Source of the DNA: HGM04593 sp045631905
Lineage (GTDB): Bacteria > Bacteroidota > Bacteroidia > Bacteroidales > Bacteroidaceae
Assembly (NCBI GenBank): GCA_045631905.1
Contig: JAZQVO010000038.1
Coordinates: forward strand, 23,932-87,931
DNA length: 64,000 bases
Reading direction: 5' to 3'
Under the pieces are notes generated by a model. The model was not told where the DNA came from and searched no databases. It saw only the letters and a list, made by a program, of their open reading frames with translations. This document shows positions 58,034 to 64,000 of this stretch, piece after piece (position 1 is the stretch's first letter; every line of letters starts with the position of its first letter). The position numbers and the translations under genes were made by a program.

Positions 58034-58072
58034 AAAAAAGCTACGCAATTCATATGCGTAGCTTTTTTTTTA
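58034..58072. terminator. Strong intrinsic terminator after the tag remnant
   Basis: 14-bp perfect stem (AAAAAAGCTACGCA / TGCGTAGCTTTTTT), 7-base loop, T-run through 58070; the A-run on the other side makes it usable from both strands. Confidence 0.85.
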
Positions 58073-58204
58073 ATCTCTATATAGAAGAAAAACAATAAAG
58101 GCATACTACAAATCACTTTGTAAGAAGATCCCCCAAGCCCTGTACATACAATCAGACACACCACGTCATCGAACGCAGTAAAACGAGTCAACCCACAAAC
58201 AACA

Positions 58205-58708
58205 TTAATTTATATCGTAATCTTTGAGATTTTTTAATAAATCTATTTTAGCACTGAAAAGATTGCTCCTCACAGTACCCAAAGGTTGCGAAAGATATTG
58301 AGCAATCTCATGATACTTATACCCAAGTATGCGCAATTTTAATATTGTAGCCTCCTCATAAGGCATTTGATCTATAATATCAATAATCTCCCTGCCATAA
58401 TACCTACATTCTGTTTCGCACAACTGATTATTAGTATCTTCCGTCATATACTCATAGCCATTGATGCCGGTAGTCTCTTTGTTATTGTTTCTAAAACCAT
58501 TTCTAAACACATTTTTCATTAAAACCATAGCCCACGAACGAAACTTACCCTTCTCGTTGTAGCGGTCTACTTTAAGTAAAATATGCAACGATGTATCTTG
58601 TAGCAAATCCTGAGCATCATTTAAATCGCCTGTAAGCACTTTGGCATACGTAAACAGAGTATTTTGTATCTCTATCAACTGCCTGTTGTAATCTCCCATC
58701 TTAATCAT
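58205..58708 (-). CDS. ECF-type RNA polymerase sigma factor
   Basis: 167 residues; the start may instead be the MGDYNRQL Met nine bases downstream. Sigma region 2 is LFTYAKVLTGDLNDAQDLLQ followed by KFRSWAMVLMKNVFRN, and region 4 is DQMPYEEATILKLRILGYKY with IAQYLSQPLGTVRSNLFSAK. No anti-sigma (FecR-like) gene or SusC/D pair is adjacent, so it is an orphan with unknown regulon. Monocistronic, in AT-rich surroundings. Confidence 0.92.
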   Translation of the reverse strand: MIKMGDYNRQLIEIQNTLFTYAKVLTGDLNDAQDLLQDTSLHILLKVDRYNEKGKFRSWAMVLMKNVFRNGFRNNNKETTGINGYEYMTEDTNNQLCETECRYYGREIIDIIDQMPYEEATILKLRILGYKYHEIAQYLSQPLGTVRSNLFSAKIDLLKNLKDYDIN

Positions 58709-58902
58709 TCTTTTTTGTTATATAAATATAACACTATTACAGGGTAAAATGTTCCAAATCTTATAACATTTTTTAAAATTATATATTTTTGTATATAAAA
58801 GACTTATCAGACAGGAAATAAAGGACAAAAGCAAGCCCAACGAATGTTTTTGCCGTTCACGAATCACCACAACCTTGCAAGCATAGCTAACCAGCATAAA
58901 AA

Positions 58903-58934
58903 ACAGGGCACCCGTTTGGGTGCCCTGTCGCGTC
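58903..58934 (-). terminator. Terminator after tsf
   Basis: On the minus strand an 11-bp perfect stem (58903-58913 / 58918-58928) with loop AAAC runs into TTTTTT. It ends the rplM-rpsI-rpsB-tsf operon. Confidence 0.85.
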
Positions 58935-58952
58935 TATCTAATGTAATTTAAA

Positions 58953-59774
58953 TTACTCAGCACGCAATGTGAAACGCTGGAAGCCTGTTGCGGTAAGCTC
59001 CTTGTCGAAGCTCTTCAAGAAATCGGCAACAGTAATCTTCTCGTTCTGGCAGTAGCCCTGCTGCAAGAGGCAAACCTCTTTGTAGAACTTCTGAATACGA
59101 CCATCGGCGATGCGAGCAATCATATTCTCGGGTTTACCCTCCTCACGAGCCTTATCCTCGGCAACAGCACGCTCTTTTGCAATGATTGTGGGATCGAGAT
59201 CCTCGCTTGTAAGAGCAAGAGGAGCCGAAGCGGCAATCTGCATAGCAATCTCATGACCTGCCTCCTCGTTAGCCTTTGACAAAGCTACCATAGTACAGAG
59301 CATGTTCTTCTTCTGGTGGTTGTAGGTGTAGATGTTCTCGCCCTCGAGAGTCTTGTAACCATCGAGCTCCATCTTCTCACCTGTGATACCTGTGCGAGCC
59401 ACGATAGCGTCCTGTATAGTACCCTCGCCCATGGGAAGAGCCTGAACCTCCTCGATAGTCTTGCACTTAGCAACCACAGCAGCATCAAGAATATCCTGTG
59501 TAAGTTTCACGAAGTCAGCGTTTGTAGCAACAAAGTCGGTCTCGCACTTCAAAGCGATGATAGCGGCAAAGCCGTTCTCAGCCTTAACAAGCACGCAACC
59601 CTCCGAAGCTTCACGGTCGCTACGTTTAGCAGCTACCAACTGACCCTTCTTACGGATAATCTCGACAGCCTTCTCGAAGTCACCCTCAGCCTCTGTCAAA
59701 GCGTTTTTACAATCCATCATACCGGCTCCGGTCATTGTACGGAGCTTGGAAATATCAGCCATTGTTACAGCCAT
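58953..59774 (-). CDS. tsf: Translation elongation factor Ts
   Basis: 273 residues. UBA-like N-terminus ADISKLRTMTGAGMMDCKNA, then CVLVKAENGFAAIIALKCET and the TDFV motif that contacts EF-Tu, and repeats in the dimerization region ending KSFDKELTATGFQRFTLRA. Regenerates EF-Tu-GTP. 42 bases after rpsB. Confidence 0.97.
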   Translation of the reverse strand: MAVTMADISKLRTMTGAGMMDCKNALTEAEGDFEKAVEIIRKKGQLVAAKRSDREASEGCVLVKAENGFAAIIALKCETDFVATNADFVKLTQDILDAAVVAKCKTIEEVQALPMGEGTIQDAIVARTGITGEKMELDGYKTLEGENIYTYNHQKKNMLCTMVALSKANEEAGHEIAMQIAASAPLALTSEDLDPTIIAKERAVAEDKAREEGKPENMIARIADGRIQKFYKEVCLLQQGYCQNEKITVADFLKSFDKELTATGFQRFTLRAE

Positions 59775-59816
59775 AGTTGTAATCTTTTTTTAAATTAATA
59801 ATGTGGTTAAAGAGAA

Positions 59817-60623
59817 TTACTCAGCAGCCTCGTTAGACTCCTCAGTCTTAGCACGTGCACGTGTTGTGCGACGACGAGCGGGCTTCTTCTCTGCGTTCTC
59901 CTCGTTCTCGGCACCCTCTACGTCTACCTTCTCAACCTTGCGCTCTTCCAAGCCCTCGGCGATAGCAGCACAGCAAGCGTCCAAGATTACCTCAACCGAC
60001 TTTGTAGCATCGTCGTTTGCGGGAATAACGAAGTCAATATCGTTGGGGTTAGAGTTTGTATCAACGATAGCAAATACGGGGATACCCAAACGGTTAGCCT
60101 CGTGAACAGCGATATTCTCCTTCAAAACGTCTACCACAAAGATAGCCGAAGGAAGACGTGTAAGGTCGGCGATAGAACCAAGGTTCTTGTCGAGCTTAGC
60201 ACGCTGACGAGAAATCTGGAGGAACTCACGTTTAGAGAGGTTAGAATATGTACCGTCCTGTGTGAGTTTGTCGATTGTAGCCATCTTCTTCACAGCCTTG
60301 CGGATTGTAGGGAAGTTGGTGAGCATACCACCGGGCCAACGCTCGATAACATAGGGCATACCTACCGACTGTGCCTTCTCGGCAACAATCTCTTTAAGCT
60401 GTTTCTTTGTAGAAACGAAAAGTATTTTCTTACCGCTTTTTGCAATTTGTTTAAGAGCCTCGGCAGCAGTCTCAGTCATAGTTGCTGTCTTGTGCAAATC
60501 GATGATGTGGATACCATTGCGCTCCATGAAGATATAAGGAGCCATAGCGGGATTCCATTTACGTTTCAAGTGACCGAAGTGTGCACCGGCCTCCAAAAGT
60601 GTGTCAAATGTAATTCTAGACAT
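59817..60623 (-). CDS. rpsB: 30S ribosomal protein S2
   Basis: 268 residues. Family motifs FDTLLEAGAHFGHLKRKWNP, IIDLHKTATMTETAAEAL, RWPGGMLTNFPTIRKAVKK and the strand PVFAIVDTNSNPNDIDFVIP. The C-terminal tail is charged (ARRRTTRARAKTEES). Between rpsI and tsf, preceded by a 139-base spacer with a candidate leader structure. Confidence 0.97.
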   Translation of the reverse strand: MSRITFDTLLEAGAHFGHLKRKWNPAMAPYIFMERNGIHIIDLHKTATMTETAAEALKQIAKSGKKILFVSTKKQLKEIVAEKAQSVGMPYVIERWPGGMLTNFPTIRKAVKKMATIDKLTQDGTYSNLSKREFLQISRQRAKLDKNLGSIADLTRLPSAIFVVDVLKENIAVHEANRLGIPVFAIVDTNSNPNDIDFVIPANDDATKSVEVILDACCAAIAEGLEERKVEKVDVEGAENEENAEKKPARRRTTRARAKTEESNEAAE

Positions 60624-60657
60624 TTTGTTTAATTTTTTAAAATTGTTTACCTTCTTT

Positions 60658-60760
60658 TTAGTTAAAATTTAACCAACCTCTCGGGTAGCCCACCAATTAA
60701 TATATATATAAGGTGAAGTCCCGAGTGGTTTAGATACTAAACGTATATTTCGGGACCGAA
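60658..60760 (-). promoter_or_regulatory. Candidate rpsB leader structure
   Basis: The 139-base rpsI-rpsB spacer contains a long-range pair GTCCCGA (60719-60725) with TCGGGAC (60750-60756), closing a loop with an inner TTTAG/CTAAA pair, and a second GGTGGGCTACC-like segment near 60680. S2 leaders are known autoregulatory elements in other bacteria; assignment here rests only on position and pairing. Confidence 0.35.
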
Positions 60761-60762
60761 TA

Positions 60763-61149
60763 TTAACGTTTACTGAACTGGAATCTACGACGAGCCTTGG
60801 GCTGACCGGGTTTCTTACGCTCAACCTCACGAGCATCGCGAGTAAGGAATCCTTCTGAACGCAAAGCCTTCTTGTCGTCAGCGTTAATCTTAACAAGAGC
60901 ACAAGCAATTGCAAGACGCAAAGCCTGTGACTGACCTGTGTAACCGCCACCGTCAAGGTTTACTTTGATATCATATTTCTCCACAACGTCCAAAGTCATC
61001 AGAGGCTGTTTCACAACATACTGAAGAATGCTTGAGGGGAAATATACCTGCAGATCCTTATTATTGATAGTAATTTTTCCGGTACCCTCAGTAACGAAAA
61101 TACGGGCAACTGCGCTTTTACGTCTGCCTAATGCATTTACCATTTCCAT
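60763..61149 (-). CDS. rpsI: 30S ribosomal protein S9
   Basis: 128 residues. NALGRRKSAVARIFVTEGTG at the start, GGGYTGQSQALRLAIACALV in the centre, and the basic tRNA-contacting tail ARRRFQFSKR at the end. 8 bases after rplM. Confidence 0.97.
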   Translation of the reverse strand: MEMVNALGRRKSAVARIFVTEGTGKITINNKDLQVYFPSSILQYVVKQPLMTLDVVEKYDIKVNLDGGGYTGQSQALRLAIACALVKINADDKKALRSEGFLTRDAREVERKKPGQPKARRRFQFSKR

Positions 61150-61157
61150 CTGCTGTA

Positions 61158-61619
61158 TTATTTATAAGAGTTAATATCAATTGTTTTAGGAGTCTGTGCA
61201 GCATGATTGTGCTCGGGACCCTCATAAATATAAAGGTTGTTAAGCAAGTGATTGCCAAGACGCGATTTGGGCAACATGCCTCTTACCACGTGCTTAACAA
61301 GACGCTCGTAACCTTTGTAACCCTTAACTACATCAGCGGGTGTAAAAGCCTTCTGGCCACCGGGATAACCCGAGAAGCGCAAGTATGTGCGACCTGTCCA
61401 CTTGTTACCTGTCAATTTAACTTTGTCTGCGTTGATGATGATAACGTTGTCACCGCAGTCTACGTTAGGAGTAAAGCTGGGTTTGTATTTACCCCTCAAA
61501 AGTTTGGCAACCTTTGTGCCAAGACGACCAAGAACCTGGTCTGTTGCATCAACAACAACCCACTCTTTCTGAGCAGTTGCTTTGTTTACTGAAATTGTTT
61601 TGTAGCTTAAAGTATCCAC
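61158..61619 (-). CDS. rplM: 50S ribosomal protein L13
   Basis: 153 residues from a GTG start (61617-61619), chosen because the mature family N-terminus (M/V)DTLSYKTISVNKATAQKEW begins there and AAAGGAA lies just upstream; an upstream in-frame ATG at 61697 would add 26 residues not found in L13. Motifs WVVVDATDQVLGRLGTKVAK, VIIINADKVKLTGNKW and RGMLPKSRLGNHLL. First gene of the ribosomal operon. Confidence 0.96.
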   Translation of the reverse strand: MDTLSYKTISVNKATAQKEWVVVDATDQVLGRLGTKVAKLLRGKYKPSFTPNVDCGDNVIIINADKVKLTGNKWTGRTYLRFSGYPGGQKAFTPADVVKGYKGYERLVKHVVRGMLPKSRLGNHLLNNLYIYEGPEHNHAAQTPKTIDINSYK

Positions 61620-61800
61620 TTTAATTCCTTTTAAAATAGTTAATAATTCCATTCTCTCAATACCTCTCTGCTTGAACCTCACGGAATTAGGCACCACAGA
61701 AACCCTCTTCGCGTTTACCCGACCAATTGGCTAGATTGCGTACAAAAGCAAACTCAGAGACCTAAGGTATCGACTGCCCACAGGGTGGGCTGATAATAAT
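61620..61800 (-). promoter_or_regulatory. rplM 5' leader
   Basis: About 190 transcribed bases before rplM with no gene. It contains GCCCACC / GGTGGGC-type pairing near 61780-61795 (GCCCACAGGGTGGGC hairpin) and other short pairs. L13 operons in several phyla carry autoregulatory leaders; this is a candidate by position only. Confidence 0.4.
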
Positions 61801-61807
61801 CGGCCTG

Positions 61808-61838
61808 CAAAATTACTTCTTTTCAACGAGATAGGCAA
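61808..61838 (-). promoter_or_regulatory. Promoter of the rplM-rpsI-rpsB-tsf operon
   Basis: Minus strand -7 TAATTTTG (61808-61815) and -33 TTG (61836-61838), 20 bases apart, a full consensus. Confidence 0.75.
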
Positions 61839-61907
61839 CATTTTGGAGTTTTTTTTCATAATTATATATAGAGGATAAAAAGTTTTTTCAAAAAAACCTC
61901 AATTTTC

Positions 61908-61938
61908 TTTGCAAATTAAACAAAAAGCATTACCTTTG
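61908..61938 (+). promoter_or_regulatory. Promoter of tRNA-Leu
   Basis: -33 TTTG (61908-61911), 19 bases, -7 TACCTTTG (61931-61938), 23 bases before the tRNA. The 3' end of the serine recombinase frame on the other strand overlaps it. Confidence 0.75.
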
Positions 61939-63559
61939 CATCGCAATTACGAAAAACAATTGCCCAGATGGCGGAATCGGTAGACGCGCTGGTCTCAAAC
62001 ACCAGTGGGGCAACCCATCCCGGTTCGATCCCGGGTCTGGGTACTGAAACGGAGAAAGTTGAAAAACTCTCTCCGTTTTCTTTTTTACCCACCCGTAACT
62101 CATTGGTTTGCTGATATATTAAATCAAGCACCTTGTTATATTCATTGGTTCGATATTTATTTCCGTCAAACTCTATTTTTTGAGGAAACATCGAACCAAG
62201 CAACTTTATTTTAAGCGAAACGGGAGCATCTAGAATAAACCTATCTATATTACTTATCAAGGAGATAGCATACCCCAACTTTGGTTCGACCTTGACATTG
62301 TTAGGGGTTTCCACAAGAGCGATACGCTCTTTTAGACTTTCTGCCTCATTGGAATACCTCTCCATCAGTCTATTATAAGACACCTTGTCGAGTTCTCCAT
62401 CAATATACTTGTCTTGCACACTATCCATACGCTTGATAACTGTGTTCAATTCGTTTTTAAGGCGTTCTGTACGCCTTATCTGCTCCACTCTATCCTCTTT
62501 CCTTATATCGTTCAAAATCTCCTTATAGAGGTCAAGAACAGTGTCATAGGGTTTCAAAACAGACAAGTAATGAACAAAAGTGTCGTTTACCCTTTCTGCC
62601 CTTACCCTTATGTGTTTACTGTCATTACAGCAAAAATAATAGGTGTACTTACCACCATTTCCCTTGCTTGTAGCACCCGTGAGGCAATGCCCACAGATAG
62701 GGCAAATGAGGAACTTACGCAAGAACAGCATAGGGTCTTGAGGTTTGGATAATTTAGGCGCTTTACGCCTCTTACCATCAAGAACATCTTGTACCTTATT
62801 ATATATAGTTTCATCAATTAGAGGTTCGTGTACGCCATCAACCAACCTCTCGGGTTCATCTTTATATGCTGGAACTCTTATCTTACCTATGTAGAAAGGA
62901 TTTCTCAACATCGCAAAATATGAACTTTCGGAAAACTTTTTCGCATATTTCCTACGGATATAGTTAGGAGTTTCAATACCCTTGGCAACCTCTGTAAACA
63001 GTTTCCTTATGAGTGGAGCAACTGCTTCATCAATCTCAATATGGGTATCGTGCTTGCTTGTACGGACATTCTTATAACCTCTTGGCGCTTTGTTTGCACA
63101 CTTGCCTTTGAGAAGTGTTTCCCTTATACCATCACGCGTTCTACGACTGATTTTGTTATTCTCTGTCTGCGCTACACCTGCATATAGGTTGAAAAGCGTA
63201 CTCCATTCGGTGGACTCAAAATCTATGGGATTTTCAACAGCATTGAACAAAATACCCATTTCATCCATAAAGATACGCTTGAAAGCGTGGGCAAACTCTG
63301 TGTTACGACTGAACCTATCCCAACGCAAGAACAGTATCATATCAACCTCTCGTTTATGCTTACGGCAATACTCCCTCAACCACTGCATTTGTGGACGGCG
63401 AAAATCGTGATGTTTCGCCGAAAAATCCTCTCTACAACAATGTATAACCTCATAATTGTTACGACTGCAATACTCTCGCAAAACCCTCTCTTGAAAATCA
63501 AGACTCGTTCCATCTGCTTGCTCATCACTACTTACCCTACAATACAAAATCACTCTCAT
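61916..63559 (-). CDS. Large serine recombinase reading through tRNA-Leu
   Basis: 547 residues as an open frame. N-terminal resolvase domain MRVILYCRVSSDEQ with R8 and catalytic S10, and LRWDRFSRNTEFA; a recombinase domain with GYKN and AMLRNPFYIGKIRVPAYK; a zinc ribbon CPICGHCLTG ... YFCC; then a coiled region. The last 50 or so residues (from about ENGESFSTFS, including VPRPGIEPGWVAPL) are the antisense reading of the tRNA-Leu terminator, gene and promoter, so the natural C-terminus is formed by sequence at the attachment site. It probably integrates the element lying to its right. A 46-codon gene overlaps its start by 4 bases. Confidence 0.88.
   Translation of the reverse strand: MRVILYCRVSSDEQADGTSLDFQERVLREYCSRNNYEVIHCCREDFSAKHHDFRRPQMQWLREYCRKHKREVDMILFLRWDRFSRNTEFAHAFKRIFMDEMGILFNAVENPIDFESTEWSTLFNLYAGVAQTENNKISRRTRDGIRETLLKGKCANKAPRGYKNVRTSKHDTHIEIDEAVAPLIRKLFTEVAKGIETPNYIRRKYAKKFSESSYFAMLRNPFYIGKIRVPAYKDEPERLVDGVHEPLIDETIYNKVQDVLDGKRRKAPKLSKPQDPMLFLRKFLICPICGHCLTGATSKGNGGKYTYYFCCNDSKHIRVRAERVNDTFVHYLSVLKPYDTVLDLYKEILNDIRKEDRVEQIRRTERLKNELNTVIKRMDSVQDKYIDGELDKVSYNRLMERYSNEAESLKERIALVETPNNVKVEPKLGYAISLISNIDRFILDAPVSLKIKLLGSMFPQKIEFDGNKYRTNEYNKVLDLIYQQTNELRVGKKENGESFSTFSVSVPRPGIEPGWVAPLVFETSASTDSAIWAIVFRNCDAKVMLFV
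61962..62043 (+). tRNA. tRNA-Leu (CAA)
   Basis: 82 bases, class II. Acceptor GCCCAGA / TCTGGGT with discriminator A, D arm TGGCGGAATCGGTAGACGC, anticodon arm CTGGTCTCAAACACCAG with anticodon CAA, a short variable arm (TGGGGCAACCCAT) and T arm CCGGTTCGATCCCGG. CCA not encoded. It is the probable attachment target of the element to its right. Confidence 0.96.
62047..62086 (+). terminator. Terminator of tRNA-Leu
   Basis: 14-bp stem with one mismatch (AAACGGAGAAAGTT / AACTCTCTCCGTTT), loop GAAA, then TCTTTTTT. Confidence 0.8.
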
Positions 63560-63696
63560 AGACTATCAACATTTAAACTATTATTTTCACTTTCAATTTG
63601 GAGATTTGCCAACAGATAAAGATATTCCCTTATCATCTTGACCTCATCAGTGTTATTATTCTTTAAAATCTTTTTGCATTCATCTAAACTTAACAT
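63556..63696 (-). CDS. Small protein translationally coupled to the serine recombinase
   Basis: 46 residues, beginning MLSLDECKKILKNNN and ending NNSLNVDSL. Its TGA overlaps the recombinase ATG (ATGA), so the two are translated together. Highly charged, helical, with no family I recognise. It could be a directionality or accessory factor, but that is only suggested by position. Confidence 0.5.
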   Translation of the reverse strand: MLSLDECKKILKNNNTDEVKMIREYLYLLANLQIESENNSLNVDSL

Positions 63697-63869
63697 TCAA
63701 AACATATATTTCCTTGCCACAGCACTCTGTGGCTTATTTTTTGGTTTTTACCCATCGAACTGTAATAAAAAATCTTACAACAAGGAAGATTAAAAACCTC
63801 TATTACAACCTTTCGATTTGCCAACAATCTACTTACCTCAAGCGATGGGTTTGCTCTTTTCCTATCCTC
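63697..63869. other. Intergenic region in the element
   Basis: Contains a small hairpin GCCACA/TGTGGC (63716-63735) followed by a T-rich stretch and an 8-bp inverted pair ACCCATCG (63752-63759) / CGATGGGT (63843-63850). No gene or clear consensus promoter. Confidence 0.35.
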
Positions 63870-64000
63870 TCATACACTTGCACACTCTTTACACTTTCTT
63901 ATAGTATTTACACTCACATTCGTAATCTTGCTGATGTTTCGGAGGCTGATACCCTTTTTCAGCAACTTGAACACCTCACTGTATTCCTCACGCATAGCCT
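63870..64000 (-). CDS. Helix-turn-helix C-terminus of a resolvase-like protein, partial
   Basis: The gene enters from beyond the right edge; 43 codons are visible before the stop at 63870. They read EEYSEVFKLLKKGISLRNIS and KITNVSVNTIRKCKE, the C-terminal helix-turn-helix seen in small serine recombinases and resolvases. The catalytic part is outside the window. It runs in the same direction as the serine recombinase gene. Confidence 0.55.
   Translation of the reverse strand, partial: AMREEYSEVFKLLKKGISLRNISKITNVSVNTIRKCKECASV

Larger units (their letters stand above)
57785..58204. other. 420-bp intergenic region with a tag remnant and a terminator
   Basis: Apart from the remnant at 57890-58015 and the terminator at 58034-58072, the remaining sequence up to the sigma factor stop shows no gene, tRNA or clear promoter. 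Confidence 0.5.

Noticed and set aside
61620..61697. Extension of L13 to an upstream ATG
   Set aside because: L13 proteins of Bacteroidales start at (M)DTLSYKT; the added residues read from leader RNA sequence.
62005..63619. Several plus-strand frames inside the serine recombinase gene
   Set aside because: They are shadows of the recombinase, have no family features, and one starts inside the tRNA-Leu gene.

Overview
The window looks like a chromosome segment of a Bacteroidales bacterium (phylum Bacteroidota). The species cannot be fixed from it. The evidence is the Bacteroidota promoter pattern (-7 TAnnTTTG with TTG or TTTG about 19-20 bases upstream) before many genes, the rimP-nusA-infB-cvpA-sufBCDS and rplM-rpsI-rpsB-tsf gene orders, a SecA of about 1,100 residues, a GH110 galactosidase, DUF4105 and NPCBM-type proteins, and C-terminal tags of the secreted-protein type.

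Layout. 1-2.7 kb: start of a probable pseudouridine synthase gene, a GH110 alpha-galactosidase and a frameshifted NPCBM-like gene. 2.7-16.54 kb: a visibly AT-richer accessory island. It holds a tight seven-gene minus-strand operon (vWA-like lipoprotein, small membrane protein, tubulin-like GTPase, Hsp70/actin-like ATPase, MotA/ZorA-like channel protein, MotB/ZorB-like OmpA-domain protein, and a lipoprotein nuclease split by one in-frame stop). Upstream lie a DUF4143 ATPase, a tyrosine recombinase and a MobV relaxase gene cut off at its 5' end. 16.55-19.8 kb: four co-directional accessory genes (YwqG/DUF1963, Sel1-like, unknown, MORN-like). 20.2-57.8 kb: mostly plus-strand core genes. These are secA, a TetR-regulated RND pump, a PII-like protein, DUF4105, a PafA-fold protein lacking metal ligands, coaX, an OMP, a TPR protein, lptC, a CorC/GldE-like protein, ppiD-like, rhodanese, tRNA-Asn, an S41 protease, and rimP-nusA-infB-cvpA-sufBCDS-rnhB. 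58.2-61.8 kb (minus): an ECF sigma factor and tsf, rpsB, rpsI, rplM. From 61.96 kb: tRNA-Leu(CAA), with a large serine recombinase gene running back through it, the edge of another integrated element that continues past the window.

The most interesting region is 2.8-12.7 kb. The operon combines a ZorAB-like, peptidoglycan-anchored ion-channel pair with both an actin-like and a tubulin-like protein, a vWA-like lipoprotein and a lipoprotein nuclease. I do not recognise this set as a described system; it lacks ZorC, ZorD and ZorE. Just upstream, a 22-bp perfect inverted repeat (12482-12503 and 12682-12703) encloses 178 bp with one consensus -7 box (12667-12674) that points away from the operon. 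Inversion would place that box about 80 bases before the first gene and pointing into it. I therefore propose a phase-variable promoter, currently OFF, for an envelope-spanning, possibly defensive, machine. The function is inference.

Intergenic regions carry several long, perfect hairpins that look like terminators, a 2.4-copy 80-bp tandem repeat after 31.73 kb, and candidate leader-RNA structures before rimP, rpsB and rplM.
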